Below are positions 24,464 to 33,879 of a stretch of 64,000 nucleotides of DNA, piece after piece. The DNA lies in assembly GCA_963820795.1 (NCBI GenBank), contig CAWGBJ010000022.1:124001-188000 (forward strand), in the 5' to 3' direction. Within the stretch, counting starts at the first letter, position 1; every line of letters begins with the position of its first letter. The DNA is from Roseiarcus sp963820795. GTDB lineage: Bacteria; Pseudomonadota; Alphaproteobacteria; Rhizobiales; Beijerinckiaceae. The notes under the pieces are model-generated. The model saw only the letters and a list, made by a program, of their open reading frames with translations. It did not search any database and had not been told where the DNA came from. Made by a program: the position numbers and the translations under genes.

Positions 24464-24675
24464 GCAGATTTCTTCAGCCGCCCCAAGGAAGGATCCACTG
24501 AAGGCGCGGTTCGACTGAAAATTCACCGTCTGTCTCTGTGGCGAATGGGGCCCTTGATCCGTTGGCTTGAACAAGCATCTCTGCCATGAAAATAGCTCTG
24601 AGGAATTGGTGTCGTGCGGCCGGCCCGTGATTTTCATCCATAATGGCGCGCCCGCGGGCGCTGGTTGGCTGCTTA
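24464..24675. repeat. interspersed repeat, copy D (rearranged, two opposed pieces)
   Basis: The left piece (24464 to about 24529, GCAGATTTCTTCAGCCGCCC) has the orientation of copy B. The right piece (24581-24675, TGCCATGAAAATAGCTCTGA to GGTTGGCTGCTTA) has the orientation of copy A and is the conserved end of the element. About 50 bp of other sequence separates them. The insertion sequence begins exactly after the terminal GCTTA. Confidence 0.75.
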
Positions 24676-26013
24676 GGACACCTCGAACAATAAGTGCTAC
24701 AGATCAGGGTGTCTGGGCTTGATCGTGTAGTTCCATTCGGGATGGAACTGATCGGCGGTGATGTCGAGGCGCTTCATCGTGGCATCGCTGACTTTGATGC
24801 CTTTTTGATAGCGGCGCGTGTCGAGCGCGCTTTCGACCTTGAGCCCGGCGGTAGTGGTGGTCGCGCCGATCAATTCGACCACGGCAAGACGATCGGTGAG
24901 CGGTCGGCCGCGCCAGTTCTGCGTGATGTGGCAGAACAGGCGGTGCTCGATCCTGTTCCACTTCGATGTGCCTGGCGGATAGTGGTGGACGTGGATCGCA
25001 AGCCCGGTCTCGTCGGCGAGCTTTTGCAGTTCGAGTTTCCAGAGCCGCACGCGCGCCCCATTCGAGCCGCCGCAGTCCGCGGTGATCGTCAGCTCTCGCG
25101 CCTGCGGATAGCGCTTTCGTCCCATGCGTTCGAGCCAGCAGCGGATCGACGCCACGGCAAACTCGGCGGTGTCGCTGGTGATCCCGACGCTGACGAAGCC
25201 GGCGTTGGCGGTCACATCATACACCCCATAAGGCACGACCTTGCCGAGCTTCTTGTCCTCGAAGTCATGCACGTTCACCCGCCGCGGACCGCCTTTCGGA
25301 CGGTAGTCGGTTCCGCCGTTCTTGAAGTTGCCGAGCAACTCCTTCTTCTTCGTATCGACCGAGATGACCGGCTGTTGGCCGGCCTGCGCCGCAACGACTT
25401 TCGCGTTGATGTGTTCGAACTGGGCGTTGCGGTCGGGATGGTGCGAGCCTTCATCCGCCTTGCGATTGGACTGGCGCGAGAACCCGAGCTTCGCCAACTC
25501 CGTGCCGACCGTATCGGCGCTGATCGGATGTCCCATCTCGGTCAGCGCCGCCGCCAGCTTCGCCATGCTTTTCGACACCCACATCAAGGGCCGCATGGGA
25601 TCGCCCAATGTCGCCGGTTCGACCAGCCGCTTGAGCGCGGGGACGAGCCCTGGGTCAGCTTCCGATACCGACCGACGCCCGCCTCCGGCACGGCGAACCC
25701 GCCCCTTCGCAAGCGGCTCGCCGTCGAGGTCGTCTTCGCCGCGATTGATCGTCGAACGAGCCAGCCCGGTAATCTTCGAGACCAGCGCGAGACCGCCACG
25801 ACCAGCGCTCCGCACCTCCGCCGCCGCAAACAACCGCCGACCGCGCTCGTCAAGCCGCGCGCCGACCCTCTCCCATCGCAGTCGAATCGCCGCCTCGTCG
25901 ATCATGCGATCGAACTACGCCCCTTCGCCACATCCGGGAATCCCCAACGCCTGAGTCTAGTCCGGCGCACGACGAAACCGCACGTCACGATTCAGTTATT
26001 GTCCAAAGTGTCC
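24676..26013 (-). mobile_element. insertion sequence of the ISAzo13 family
   Basis: About 1.34 kb element. Its ends form imperfect inverted repeats: GGACACCTCGAACAATAAGTG on the left can be compared with the reverse complement of the right end, GGACACTTTGGACAATAACTG. TTA flanks both sides (24673-24675 and 26014-26016), a candidate 3-bp target duplication. One intact transposase gene fills the element. It landed at the conserved end of repeat copy D. Confidence 0.85.
24697..25905 (-). CDS. ISAzo13 family transposase
   Basis: Transposase of 402 residues. The N-terminal helix-turn-helix region includes LALVSKITGLARSTINRGED. The DDE-type core includes QPVISVDTKKKELLGNFKN (first Asp), LTITADCGGSNGARVRLWKL (second Asp) and WNRIEHRLFCHITQNWRG (Glu). 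These match the Rhodopirellula-type DDE domain used by ISAzo13 elements. The frame is complete with no stops, so the element may still be active. Confidence 0.9.
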   Translation of the reverse strand: MIDEAAIRLRWERVGARLDERGRRLFAAAEVRSAGRGGLALVSKITGLARSTINRGEDDLDGEPLAKGRVRRAGGGRRSVSEADPGLVPALKRLVEPATLGDPMRPLMWVSKSMAKLAAALTEMGHPISADTVGTELAKLGFSRQSNRKADEGSHHPDRNAQFEHINAKVVAAQAGQQPVISVDTKKKELLGNFKNGGTDYRPKGGPRRVNVHDFEDKKLGKVVPYGVYDVTANAGFVSVGITSDTAEFAVASIRCWLERMGRKRYPQARELTITADCGGSNGARVRLWKLELQKLADETGLAIHVHHYPPGTSKWNRIEHRLFCHITQNWRGRPLTDRLAVVELIGATTTTAGLKVESALDTRRYQKGIKVSDATMKRLDITADQFHPEWNYTIKPRHPDL

Positions 26014-26107
26014 TTAGTTCACCACCGGCTGCGGGCGGCCGACCCGCCGTGCATGAGAATGGCGGATTCCTTGGATCCCCTCGGCCCAGGCGACTCCAAT
26101 TTTCTCT

Positions 26108-27500
26108 CTAGCCGGATGCTCCAACGCTCGCCGCCCGCAGGCGCTCGTACTCCGACTTGTCGACAGGCGCGGCGCCCGGTTCGCCGAGATCGTTGAGGTG
26201 GACCCGATAGGTTTCGCGGGCGCTCCAGGCGGCGATCGCCGAGATGACCGTGACGCCGAAGGCGAGCGACCCGACGACGAGCGGCACATTGTGGGAGCCC
26301 GGCGGAGCGACGGAGGCGAACACAGCCGGCAGCAGGGCGGTCAGCATGGTGCCGATGTTCTGCGCAATCGCCATGCCGGAGACGCGCGCCCGGGTCGGGA
26401 ACAGCTCGGGATAAAAGCTCGGAAACACAGCGTTGTAACCCTGATAGAAGACGCCCCACATCAGGATCGACAGGACGAACGCCAGCGGCACGTTCTTGAT
26501 GCTGATGGCGTAGAGGTAGCCGAAAGACAGCAGCCCCGCCGCCAGCGAGCCGACGATCATCAGCGGGCGCCGGCCGATCCGGTCGGAGAGGTTTCCGACG
26601 TAGGGAATCACCAGCACCGCGACGACGTTGCCGACGACCGGTATCCAGAGATAGACGCTCTTGTCGAAGCCGACGCCGTAGCCTGGCTGCACCGCGTAGG
26701 CGGCGCCGAAGATCGTCGCCACCACCGGGATGACGTTCATCAGCGACATGCAGACGACCCGCAGCATGTCCGGCCAGTGTCGCGTCAGCGCCTCGAGGAC
26801 AGGCGTGCGCGGAACCTCACGATGCGCCTGCTCCTCGGCGAAGGCCGGCGTCTCCTCGACCTCGCGGCGGATGACATAGCCGGCGACGAGGACGAGCACG
26901 CTGAGCAGGAAGGGCACGCGCCATCCCCAGCTGATGAAGGCCTCGTTCGACAGCGCGTAGCTCAACGGCAGAAACACTGCGGCCGCAAGGATCTGTCCGG
27001 CCTGAACGCCCTGCAGCGTGAAGCTGGCGAAATAGCCGCGCCGGCCGAACGGAGCGTGCTCGAGGATCATCGAACTCGCGCCGGAAATTTCGCCGGCGAC
27101 AGCAAATCCCTGGATGAGGCGCAGCGCCACCAGCAAGACCGGCGCCCAGACGCCGACCTGCTGATAGGTCGGCAGGAGACTGACCGCGGTGGTCGAGAGG
27201 CCCATGAGGACGAGGCATACAAGCAGCACGTTGCGCCGCCCGTGGGTATCGCCGAAATGACCGAGAACGAAGGCGCCGATCGGCCGCGCGACGTAGCCGA
27301 CGCCGTAGGTCGCGAGCGAGGCGACGATGGCGACGGTCGGATTGCTGGACGGGAAGAAGATCTGCGGAAAGACCAGCGAGGCGGCGGTGGCGTAAATGAA
27401 GAAGTCATAGTATTCGAGCGCCGATCCGATCCAGCCGCTCGCCGCTGCGATTTCGGCTCTGATGCCGCCCCAACGGCTCGTGAAGCGTCGCTTGCGTCAT
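26108..27500 (-). CDS. MHS-family major facilitator transporter (ShiA-like), frameshifted near the start
   Basis: Metabolite:proton symporter of about 464 residues with 12 transmembrane segments. The signature segments are ASGWIGSALEYYDFFIYATA, PIGAFVLGHFGDTHGRRN and SDRIGRRPLMIVGSL. The ATG at 27500 opens a frame that stops after about 31 codons. The transporter frame has no start codon before GGIRAEIAAASGW, so a one-base gain or two-base loss near 27465 separates them. The next upstream gene is a 3-dehydroshikimate dehydratase, and the MHS family contains the shikimate permease ShiA, so shikimate or dehydroshikimate is a reasonable substrate. It may be inactive unless the indel is an error. 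Confidence 0.8.
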
Positions 27501-27602
27501 TGGTTTCCTCCCTTTGCCGTGTTTTGGCAGCCCAATTAATAGTCGACCTGCGCGATCGCGCTCCGGACTGGGGCTGATCCGCGCGCCGCCGCGCCAGCGC
27601 CG

Positions 27603-29501
27603 TCAGTCAAATGCGATCTCCGCGCGTTCCTGGGCGTCGATGAGGCTCGCCTGCGCCGCAAGGCGCACGGGCGTGTTGGTCGCCCCGAAGAGGTCGTAGT
27701 TCCGCCGCTCGACGATCTCGAAGAAGAAACGCTCCTCGAAGGTGCGCGTGTAAATATGGAGGAATTCGCCATCCCTGATCCGGTCGTACAGGACGCCATG
27801 TGCGCGCATACGGGCGAGCCTGTCGGGCGCGATCTCGAATCGGGTGGCGAGATCGTCGTAGTAGTTGTCCGGGATCGGCAGGAAGGCGACGCCCCGGGCG
27901 CGCGCGGCCTCGACGGCGGCGAAGATGTCGTCGGTCGAGAGCGCGATCTGCTGGAAGCCCGCGCCGCCGAAGGCGTCGAGGAACCTCGAGACGCCGGTCG
28001 CGCCGCCTTCGCCGATGTTGAGCGCGATGCGAATTTCGTTGCTGGCGCTGCGCAGCGAGCGGCTGAAGAAGGCGCCGTGCGGATCGGCGATCTCGACCTG
28101 CGGCTCGGGCAGGAGCCCGAGCACCGTTCGGTAGAACAGCGACCAGCTCAGGAATTCTCCGCGGCGGACGACATTCGAGAGATGATCGACCGTGCGCAGA
28201 AGCCCTTGAACGGGCTGCCCGTCGCCCAGGAGAAAATCGTCGCGCCATTCGAGGTCGCCCGGGCCGATGAAATAGATCAGGCTGCCCTCGACGCCGGCGA
28301 CCGCGGGCACGCTCGCCTCGCCCCGTCCGATCCTGCCGATATAGCTCTTGCATTCGAGCGCGCTCGCCCGCTCGAGCGCCTTGCCGATGTCGTCAACCCG
28401 CAGCGCCAGGGCGCAGACCGAAGGACCATGCAGCAGCGAGAAGGAATGCGCGAAACCCTCGCGCTCGCGGTTGACGACGAGGTTGATCGCACCCTGCGAA
28501 TAAAGTTCGACGTCCTTCGAACGGTGACGGCCGACGCGATGAAAGCCGAGCCCTTCGATCAACGCGACGAGCGCATTGGCGTCGGCGTCGCTGGCGGCGA
28601 ACTCCACGAATTCCACCCGCTCGACCACGGGCGCGGGCGGCAGCGCCGGCAAATCGGCGAGTGGCGCTTCGCCGCGCGCGGCGCGCCTTTCGGAAAGCGC
28701 TTCGCCTGCCGCGCGCAGCGAACGCATGCCGTCGACGGCGATCGCCGCCGCTGCGGCGCCGCGAAACTGATCGTTGAAGATTTCGAGCGAGAGCGGACCG
28801 CGATAGCCGGCGCGCGTTACGGCGTCGAGATAATCGACGATCGGATAGTCTCCCTGGCCGGGATAGCAGCGGTAGTGGCGGCTGAGCGACAGGGGGTCCA
28901 TCACCAGCGCCGGCGCGTCTGCCACCTGGACCAGCGCAATCCGGTCGGCCGGAAGGGCGGCGATCGGCTCGATCGGATTACGCCGGGCGCAGATGTGAAA
29001 GCTGTCGAGAACGATCCCGAGGTTGTCACGATCGGCGGTGCGGACGATGTCCCACGCCGCGGTCCAGTCCTTGACATGACGGCCCCAGGCGAGCGCCTCG
29101 TAGCCCAGCCGCATACCGCGGCGCCGGGCAAGATCGGCGAGCTCAGCGAGATCCGCGGCGGCGCGGGAGGGGTCGTCGATGGCCTCGGGAGAGACGTTGG
29201 AGCACAGGCAGAGCAGCCTCGCGCCGAGTTCGTCCATGAGTTCGAGCTTGCGCGCGGCGCGCTCGAAATTGCGCGAGCGGAGGGGATCGGGCATCGCCTC
29301 GAAGTCGCGCAGGGGTTGCAGCGCGACGATTTCGAGGCCGAGATCGTCGGCCATCCGTCGCGCGTCGCGCGGCTTGCCGCTGAAAAAAGTCAGATCGTTC
29401 TCGAAGAGCTCGACGGCTCGAAAGCCTGCCTTGGCCGCCGCCGCCAGCTTGCCCTCCAGCGCTCCGCCCATGCAGACGGACGCGATCGACCATCTGAGCA
29501 T
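27603..29501 (-). CDS. quiC: 3-dehydroshikimate dehydratase fused to an HPPD-like domain
   Basis: Converts 3-dehydroshikimate to protocatechuate in quinate/shikimate breakdown. The 632 residues have two parts. Residues 1-270 form a sugar-phosphate isomerase-like TIM barrel with metal ligands in GYEALAWGRHV, GIVLDSFHI, LVQVADAP and LSLEIFNDQF. Residues about 290-620 form VOC domains like 4-hydroxyphenylpyruvate dioxygenase, with the iron ligands in TVDHLSNVV (His), GEFLHIYTRTF (His) and RFFFEIVERR (Glu). This fusion is known from QsuB-type enzymes, where the C-terminal part supports activity. It is divergent from a GntR regulator and upstream of the MHS transporter. Confidence 0.9.
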   Translation of the reverse strand: MLRWSIASVCMGGALEGKLAAAAKAGFRAVELFENDLTFFSGKPRDARRMADDLGLEIVALQPLRDFEAMPDPLRSRNFERAARKLELMDELGARLLCLCSNVSPEAIDDPSRAAADLAELADLARRRGMRLGYEALAWGRHVKDWTAAWDIVRTADRDNLGIVLDSFHICARRNPIEPIAALPADRIALVQVADAPALVMDPLSLSRHYRCYPGQGDYPIVDYLDAVTRAGYRGPLSLEIFNDQFRGAAAAAIAVDGMRSLRAAGEALSERRAARGEAPLADLPALPPAPVVERVEFVEFAASDADANALVALIEGLGFHRVGRHRSKDVELYSQGAINLVVNREREGFAHSFSLLHGPSVCALALRVDDIGKALERASALECKSYIGRIGRGEASVPAVAGVEGSLIYFIGPGDLEWRDDFLLGDGQPVQGLLRTVDHLSNVVRRGEFLSWSLFYRTVLGLLPEPQVEIADPHGAFFSRSLRSASNEIRIALNIGEGGATGVSRFLDAFGGAGFQQIALSTDDIFAAVEAARARGVAFLPIPDNYYDDLATRFEIAPDRLARMRAHGVLYDRIRDGEFLHIYTRTFEERFFFEIVERRNYDLFGATNTPVRLAAQASLIDAQERAEIAFD

Positions 29502-29511
29502 CGAAAAAATC

Positions 29512-29566
29512 TCCTATATTTTCGTTCCTATATGCGATTGATAAGAGTCTTGCAATATGAAATAAT
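29512..29566. promoter_or_regulatory. divergent control region with direct repeats and candidate promoter
   Basis: TCCTATAT occurs at 29512-29519 and again at 29526-29533, 14 bp apart on the same strand. TTGATA at 29538-29543 and AATAAT at 29561-29566 are 17 bp apart and form a possible sigma-70 promoter for the GntR gene. The repeats lie just before the dehydratase start. They are possible binding sites for the GntR protein; this is inference. Confidence 0.4.
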
Positions 29567-29604
29567 CCTCCAACCGCAAAAAGCGGAATCGGGCGCGAAA
29601 ACCA

Positions 29605-30342
29605 ATGGACGATCGCACGGCGAAGCCGGCCGCCCCGCCAACTCTGACCGAGGCGCTGCACGAGAGGCTGCGCCAGGACATTATTCTGGGCGTGCTGCCT
29701 CCCTCGGCCAAGCTCAAGCTTGAGAAGCTGAGCAAGGCCTATGACGTGAGCGTCAACACCCTGCGGGAAACCTTGGCCCGTCTCGCCGCGGACGGCCTCG
29801 TGGTCGCCGAAGGGCAGAAGGGATTTGCCGTCCTGCCGGTGTCCGACGAGGACCTGCGCGACATCACGGAGATGCGGCAATTGCTCGAATGTCACGCGCT
29901 GAAGCAGTCGATCGCCGCCGCCGATCTCGACTGGGAAGCGCGTGTTGTCGGCGCCTATCACAAGCTGTCGAAGGTCGAAGCGCTGGTCGAGGCCGAGCCG
30001 GACCGATATGGCGAACCGTGGGAGCGCGCCAACCAGGAGTTCCACGAGGCGCTCGTCTCCAACTGCGGCTCGCGCTGGCTGCGCCTCTATTTGCGCACGA
30101 TGTACGATCACAGCCGGCGCTATCGCATGCTGTCGCTGAAGACCAGGCCCTTTCCGCGCTCGCAATCCGCCGACGAGCACCGGCGGATTCTCGACGCGGC
30201 AATCAAGCGCGACGCGGAACGCGCCTGCCGCCTGCTCGCCGAGCACATCCTGAAGGCGGCGCGGCTCGGCGCCCCGGGCCTGGAGCCTGGCCTGAAGCCC
30301 GGGTCGGAGCGGGGCCATTTGACACTAGCGGATGGAGTCTGA
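29605..30342 (+). CDS. GntR family transcriptional regulator (FCD type)
   Basis: Regulator of 245 residues. The winged helix at about 15-80 includes LRQDIILGVLPPSAKLKLEK and YDVSVNTLRETLARLAADGL. The FCD domain at about 90-225 includes ITEMRQLLECHALKQSI, ANQEFHEALVSNCGSRWL and SADEHRRILDAAI. It is transcribed away from the dehydroshikimate dehydratase gene, so it is likely to control that gene, the MHS transporter, or the nearby ABC importer. The last 20 residues are a glycine/proline-rich tail. Confidence 0.87.
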   Translation: MDDRTAKPAAPPTLTEALHERLRQDIILGVLPPSAKLKLEKLSKAYDVSVNTLRETLARLAADGLVVAEGQKGFAVLPVSDEDLRDITEMRQLLECHALKQSIAAADLDWEARVVGAYHKLSKVEALVEAEPDRYGEPWERANQEFHEALVSNCGSRWLRLYLRTMYDHSRRYRMLSLKTRPFPRSQSADEHRRILDAAIKRDAERACRLLAEHILKAARLGAPGLEPGLKPGSERGHLTLADGV

Positions 30343-30402
30343 TGCTTGGCGCCCGGCGCGGTCAGCCGCCGGTCGGGGGGAGTCGACACGATCCTCGTAC
30401 GG

Positions 30403-31257
30403 CTATCCTTTGACGGCGCCGAACGACAGGCCGCGTGCCAGGTACCGCTGCACGAAGAGATAGAATATCACCGGCGGAATGATGCCGATCAGCGTGTTGA
30501 CCGCGGCCGTGTTGAAGTCGACGCCCCGCGTCGAACGCGAAGCTAGAACGAGAGCGGAGAAGGGGGTGGCCGCCTGGGAGGTCAACGCCGAAGCAAAGAG
30601 CGCCTCGTTCCAGGTGAAGGCGAAGACCAGAACCGACGACACGACGAGCCCGTCGAGCGACAGCGGCAGCGCGATCATCCAGAAGATCTGCCAGGGCGTG
30701 GCCCCCTCGACCTTGGCGGCGTCCTCGATCTCGGTGCTCACGTCGCGGAAGATGTCGCGCATGATCACGACGACGAAAGCGAGATTGAAGGTCGAGTAGC
30801 AGAAGATCAGGCCCTGCCACGTGTCGATCAGGCGCAGATAGACGAGCAGGAGGTAGAACGGCACCAGGACGACCGCAGGAGGCAGCACGCGCTGCGACAG
30901 GAACCAGAGCGCGATGTCGTTCGAGCGGATCGGAAATTCATAGCGGGCCAGGCTGTAGGCCGCCGGGACGCCGAGGACGAGCGAGAAAATCGTCGTCCCG
31001 GCGCTGATGACGCAGCTGTTGATGAACGCGTTTTCGGTTTGCGGATCGGCCAACACCTCGCGCCATGAATCGAGCGTCGGTTGGAACTGCAGGAAAGGGA
31101 TGAATGCGCCGAGCTGGAAAGTCTCCGTCAGCGTCTTCACCGAATTGACCGCGGCCCACAGGAACGGGACAATGGTGAAAACGGCCGCGGCGACCAGCAA
31201 GACGTAGATGAGGAAACGGGACCAGAAACCGGCGCGGGTCCAAAGGATGTTGATCAT
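30403..31257 (-). CDS. carbohydrate ABC transporter permease (MalG-like)
   Basis: Permease of 284 residues with six transmembrane segments. The EAA loop reads EDAAKVEGATPWQIFWMIAL, which contacts the ATPase. The protein ends with YLARGLSFGAVKG, typical for MalG/UgpE-like permeases. It is the last gene of the minus-strand operon binding protein - MalF - MalG, 12 bp after the MalF-like gene. It converges on the GntR gene. Confidence 0.9.
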   Translation of the reverse strand: MINILWTRAGFWSRFLIYVLLVAAAVFTIVPFLWAAVNSVKTLTETFQLGAFIPFLQFQPTLDSWREVLADPQTENAFINSCVISAGTTIFSLVLGVPAAYSLARYEFPIRSNDIALWFLSQRVLPPAVVLVPFYLLLVYLRLIDTWQGLIFCYSTFNLAFVVVIMRDIFRDVSTEIEDAAKVEGATPWQIFWMIALPLSLDGLVVSSVLVFAFTWNEALFASALTSQAATPFSALVLASRSTRGVDFNTAAVNTLIGIIPPVIFYLFVQRYLARGLSFGAVKG

Positions 31258-31269
31258 TGCTGGCTCGCC

Positions 31270-32154
31270 TTACGTCAGGCTCTTGCGCATCTGCTTGAAG
31301 AACACGCCGATCACCGCCGACGCCAGGATGAGGTAGACGATACCCATCGCCGAGCCCTTGCCGAAATCGAAGAACTGAATGGTGGTCAGATAGTCCATGG
31401 CGCTGAAGGTCTCGGTGCTGGTGCCGGGGCCGCCGGAGGTCAGCGCGAACGGTATCGCGAAGACCTTCAGACACTCGACTGTTCGCAGGAGCACCGCGAT
31501 CGTGATTACCGGCCAGGCCAGCGGAATGGCGAGATGCCACATCACCTGCCAATGGCTCTTCGCGTCGAGAACCGCGGCGTCGTAAAGGTCGCCTGGGATG
31601 CCCGCCAATCCGGCGAGCACGATGATGAAGATGAACGACGTCCATCGCCAGACGTCGAGAAGAATGGCGCCGGCGATGCCGCCGTAGTCCGTCGACATCC
31701 AGGGCACGTGGACGCCGAGCACGGCGAGCGGCACGGCGATCAGCCCTCCCTGATCGGTGAAGAAGGTGACCCCGAGATAGCCGATCGCCACTTCAAGTGT
31801 GAATAAGGGCGACCCGATAATCGTGCGGAACGCACGCGTGCCGGGAGTGCCGAGATTGACCAGCCACGCCGCGAGAAAGCCGAGGACCAATTCAATTGGA
31901 ACGGCCACCACGACGAAGATCACGGTGACCATAATGGCGTGCCAGAATCGCGCGGATGTCAGGACATCGACATAATTCGCGAAGCCGACGTATCCGGTGA
32001 TCCCCTCGCCCAGCACATAGGACGCGAAGCTGTAGCGGAACACCGAAATCAGCGGCAGAAATGTGAACGCAATGACCCAGAACACGGCGGGAAGAAGCAG
32101 GGCGTATTTGAAGCTGGCGCCACGTTCCAGGCGCCGGATTCGAAGCGCGGCCAA
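31270..32154 (-). CDS. carbohydrate ABC transporter permease (MalF-like)
   Basis: Permease of 294 residues starting with a basic leader and a transmembrane helix (YALLLPAVFWVIAFTFLPLI). The EAA loop is DLYDAAVLDAKSHWQVMWHL. There are six hydrophobic segments in all. It should form a heterodimer with the MalG-like protein. A strong hairpin separates it from the upstream binding-protein gene, so its expression is probably lower than that of the binding protein. Confidence 0.9.
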   Translation of the reverse strand: MAALRIRRLERGASFKYALLLPAVFWVIAFTFLPLISVFRYSFASYVLGEGITGYVGFANYVDVLTSARFWHAIMVTVIFVVVAVPIELVLGFLAAWLVNLGTPGTRAFRTIIGSPLFTLEVAIGYLGVTFFTDQGGLIAVPLAVLGVHVPWMSTDYGGIAGAILLDVWRWTSFIFIIVLAGLAGIPGDLYDAAVLDAKSHWQVMWHLAIPLAWPVITIAVLLRTVECLKVFAIPFALTSGGPGTSTETFSAMDYLTTIQFFDFGKGSAMGIVYLILASAVIGVFFKQMRKSLT

Positions 32155-32187
32155 ATCCGTCCCTCCCGATCAGCCGGCGATCGAATA

Positions 32188-32220
32188 CGAGCCCCGCGGC
32201 GGGCCCCGCCGCGGGGCTCG
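32188..32220 (-). terminator. strong GC-rich stem-loop after the binding-protein gene
   Basis: The 16-base arm CGAGCCCCGCGGCGGG at 32188-32203 is followed, after one base, by its perfect reverse complement (32205-32220). The structure lies between the binding-protein stop and the MalF-like start. There is no T run, so it probably acts as an attenuator or mRNA-protecting hairpin instead of a complete terminator. Confidence 0.65.
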
Positions 32221-32229
32221 GTCGTCGCC

Positions 32230-33879
32230 TTAAGCGAACGACGCCTTGTAAAGCGCCTTCTGCTTGTCGCGGCCGTAACGATCGGTAATCTTCTCCCACG
32301 ACGCCGCGGTGGCGTCGAGCGCCGCCTTCGGCTGCATCTGGCCGCCGAGCACCGCCGAGACGTTGACGTCGAGATCGTGCCAGTACTCGGCCGTGCCGGG
32401 TATGCGCAAATATTCCTGCTGAACCGGCGCGGACAGCACGGCGTAGTAAGCCTTGAGATACTCGACGACGTCGTCCTGGTTCCAGGGTGGGTTGGCGCCC
32501 GTCCAGTCGCTGATTTTTCCGGTGCCGACTGGCGGGAAGTATTCGAACTTCATGCCGGGCTGAACGCCGGTCCAGCCGGTCGTGCAGTTGAACAGCGCGT
32601 TCTTCTTGTTCGCCATGAACGCCAGAAAATCGTAGGTCGCCTCCTGTTTCTTCGACAGACGCGAGATCACGCAGTGCCAGGTTCCACCGTTCGTGTTGCC
32701 GACCTGATTGAGGTCGTATTTCTTCCATTCTCCGGTAATCGGATTGAACGCCTCGGTGGTTCCCGGCAACGGCGCCGCGCCGATCTTTCCCTGCACCTTC
32801 GAGGTCTTCGGATCCTGGGCCAGCGTCGGCAGGTCGCCCCAGGTCGGCTCGGTCGCGCACTGCCCGTCGAGGAACAGGTTCCAGCCCTGGCCGAGCGTCC
32901 AGGCGATCTCCTCCCTGGGGCCGTTGGCGAGAAACTTCACATAGTCCTCGAGAGCTCGCAGATGGCCTTCCGAGTTGATCAGCGGCTTCATCGTTTCCGG
33001 GTTGAAGAAGTAATACTTATTGTCGGGGGAGATGACAAAGGGAGCCGACAGCGTCAGGAAGTGGAAGAATCCCTGCTCGTTTACCTTCGCGTGAAGCGCA
33101 ATGCCCCAGTCGTTCTGACCGCTCCCATTCCAGTCCCATCCGGTGAAGAAGTCCGCGACGTCATGATACTCCTTGGTCGTCTTCGGCGGCATGGGAAGGT
33201 CGTAATTGTACTTCGCCTTGAACTTGTCCTGATTTTCCTTCTTGGAAAATGCGTCCTTGCGATAGTAGAGCGCTTGCGCGTCGCCGTCGAACAGGACGCC
33301 ATACACTTTCTCGTTCCACGAGTAGAGTTTGCGCATGGAGGGTATCCACTGATCGGGATCCCAGTAAGAATACTTTGGATCGCTGATGAATTTCTCAACG
33401 GGAACAATATACGGATCCTTAGGGACAAAGAAGTCGCCGTAATACCAGCATCCTGTCATGTAGGTGTCGTATCTGCCGAGTCCGCTGCTGAGATCGGAGA
33501 AGATCTGTGTATGCAATGTCTCGATCGGCACCTCGGCGACATTTATCTTGCCTCCGGTCGCTTCTTCCCAGTGTGGGACATGATATTTGAGACCGTCGCC
33601 GACAGTCGCCTTCAGAACCATCACATTTATGGTGGTCCCTTTGTAGGGCTTGGTCTTGAGGAACGCCACGCGTTCGGGCGTAATGGGCAATTCATAGGGC
33701 GACTCGGGAGCCGAGTCGATCAAGTTTGCGGCCCGCGATGACCGGGTCATCTTCGCCAGAACCGCCGCGGATAGACCGAGTTGAGCACCGCGGATGATGA
33801 ACTGGCGACGGTTGATCTGCCCGCGCACATAGTCGCGCACGACCTCGCCAAACTTGTCGTCGTCATAACGATTGGCCAT
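32230..33879 (-). CDS. extracellular solute-binding protein (family 1), Tat-type signal
   Basis: Binding protein of 549 residues, longer than MalE. It starts with MANRYDDDKFGEVVRDYVRG and a twin-arginine signal (INRRQFIIRGAQLGLSAAVL), so it is likely exported folded. The mature part has the family 1 pattern: YKGTTINVMVLKATVGDGL, YDTYMTGCWYYGDFF and GKIGAAPLPGTTEAFNPIT. The many tryptophan and tyrosine residues suit a carbohydrate or polyol ligand, but the ligand cannot be read. The ATG at 33879 is preceded by AGAGGAGGAAAGA; the frame extends to 34029 without a better start. Confidence 0.9.
   Translation of the reverse strand: MANRYDDDKFGEVVRDYVRGQINRRQFIIRGAQLGLSAAVLAKMTRSSRAANLIDSAPESPYELPITPERVAFLKTKPYKGTTINVMVLKATVGDGLKYHVPHWEEATGGKINVAEVPIETLHTQIFSDLSSGLGRYDTYMTGCWYYGDFFVPKDPYIVPVEKFISDPKYSYWDPDQWIPSMRKLYSWNEKVYGVLFDGDAQALYYRKDAFSKKENQDKFKAKYNYDLPMPPKTTKEYHDVADFFTGWDWNGSGQNDWGIALHAKVNEQGFFHFLTLSAPFVISPDNKYYFFNPETMKPLINSEGHLRALEDYVKFLANGPREEIAWTLGQGWNLFLDGQCATEPTWGDLPTLAQDPKTSKVQGKIGAAPLPGTTEAFNPITGEWKKYDLNQVGNTNGGTWHCVISRLSKKQEATYDFLAFMANKKNALFNCTTGWTGVQPGMKFEYFPPVGTGKISDWTGANPPWNQDDVVEYLKAYYAVLSAPVQQEYLRIPGTAEYWHDLDVNVSAVLGGQMQPKAALDATAASWEKITDRYGRDKQKALYKASFA

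Noticed and set aside
24694..26196. 500-codon plus-strand open frame across the insertion sequence
   Set aside because: It is antisense to the transposase and runs beyond the IS end.
27756..29723. 655-codon plus-strand open frame
   Set aside because: It is antisense to the dehydroshikimate dehydratase, whose two domains and metal ligands are all visible.
31939..33741. 600-codon plus-strand open frame
   Set aside because: It is antisense to the binding protein and permease genes and shows no domain.
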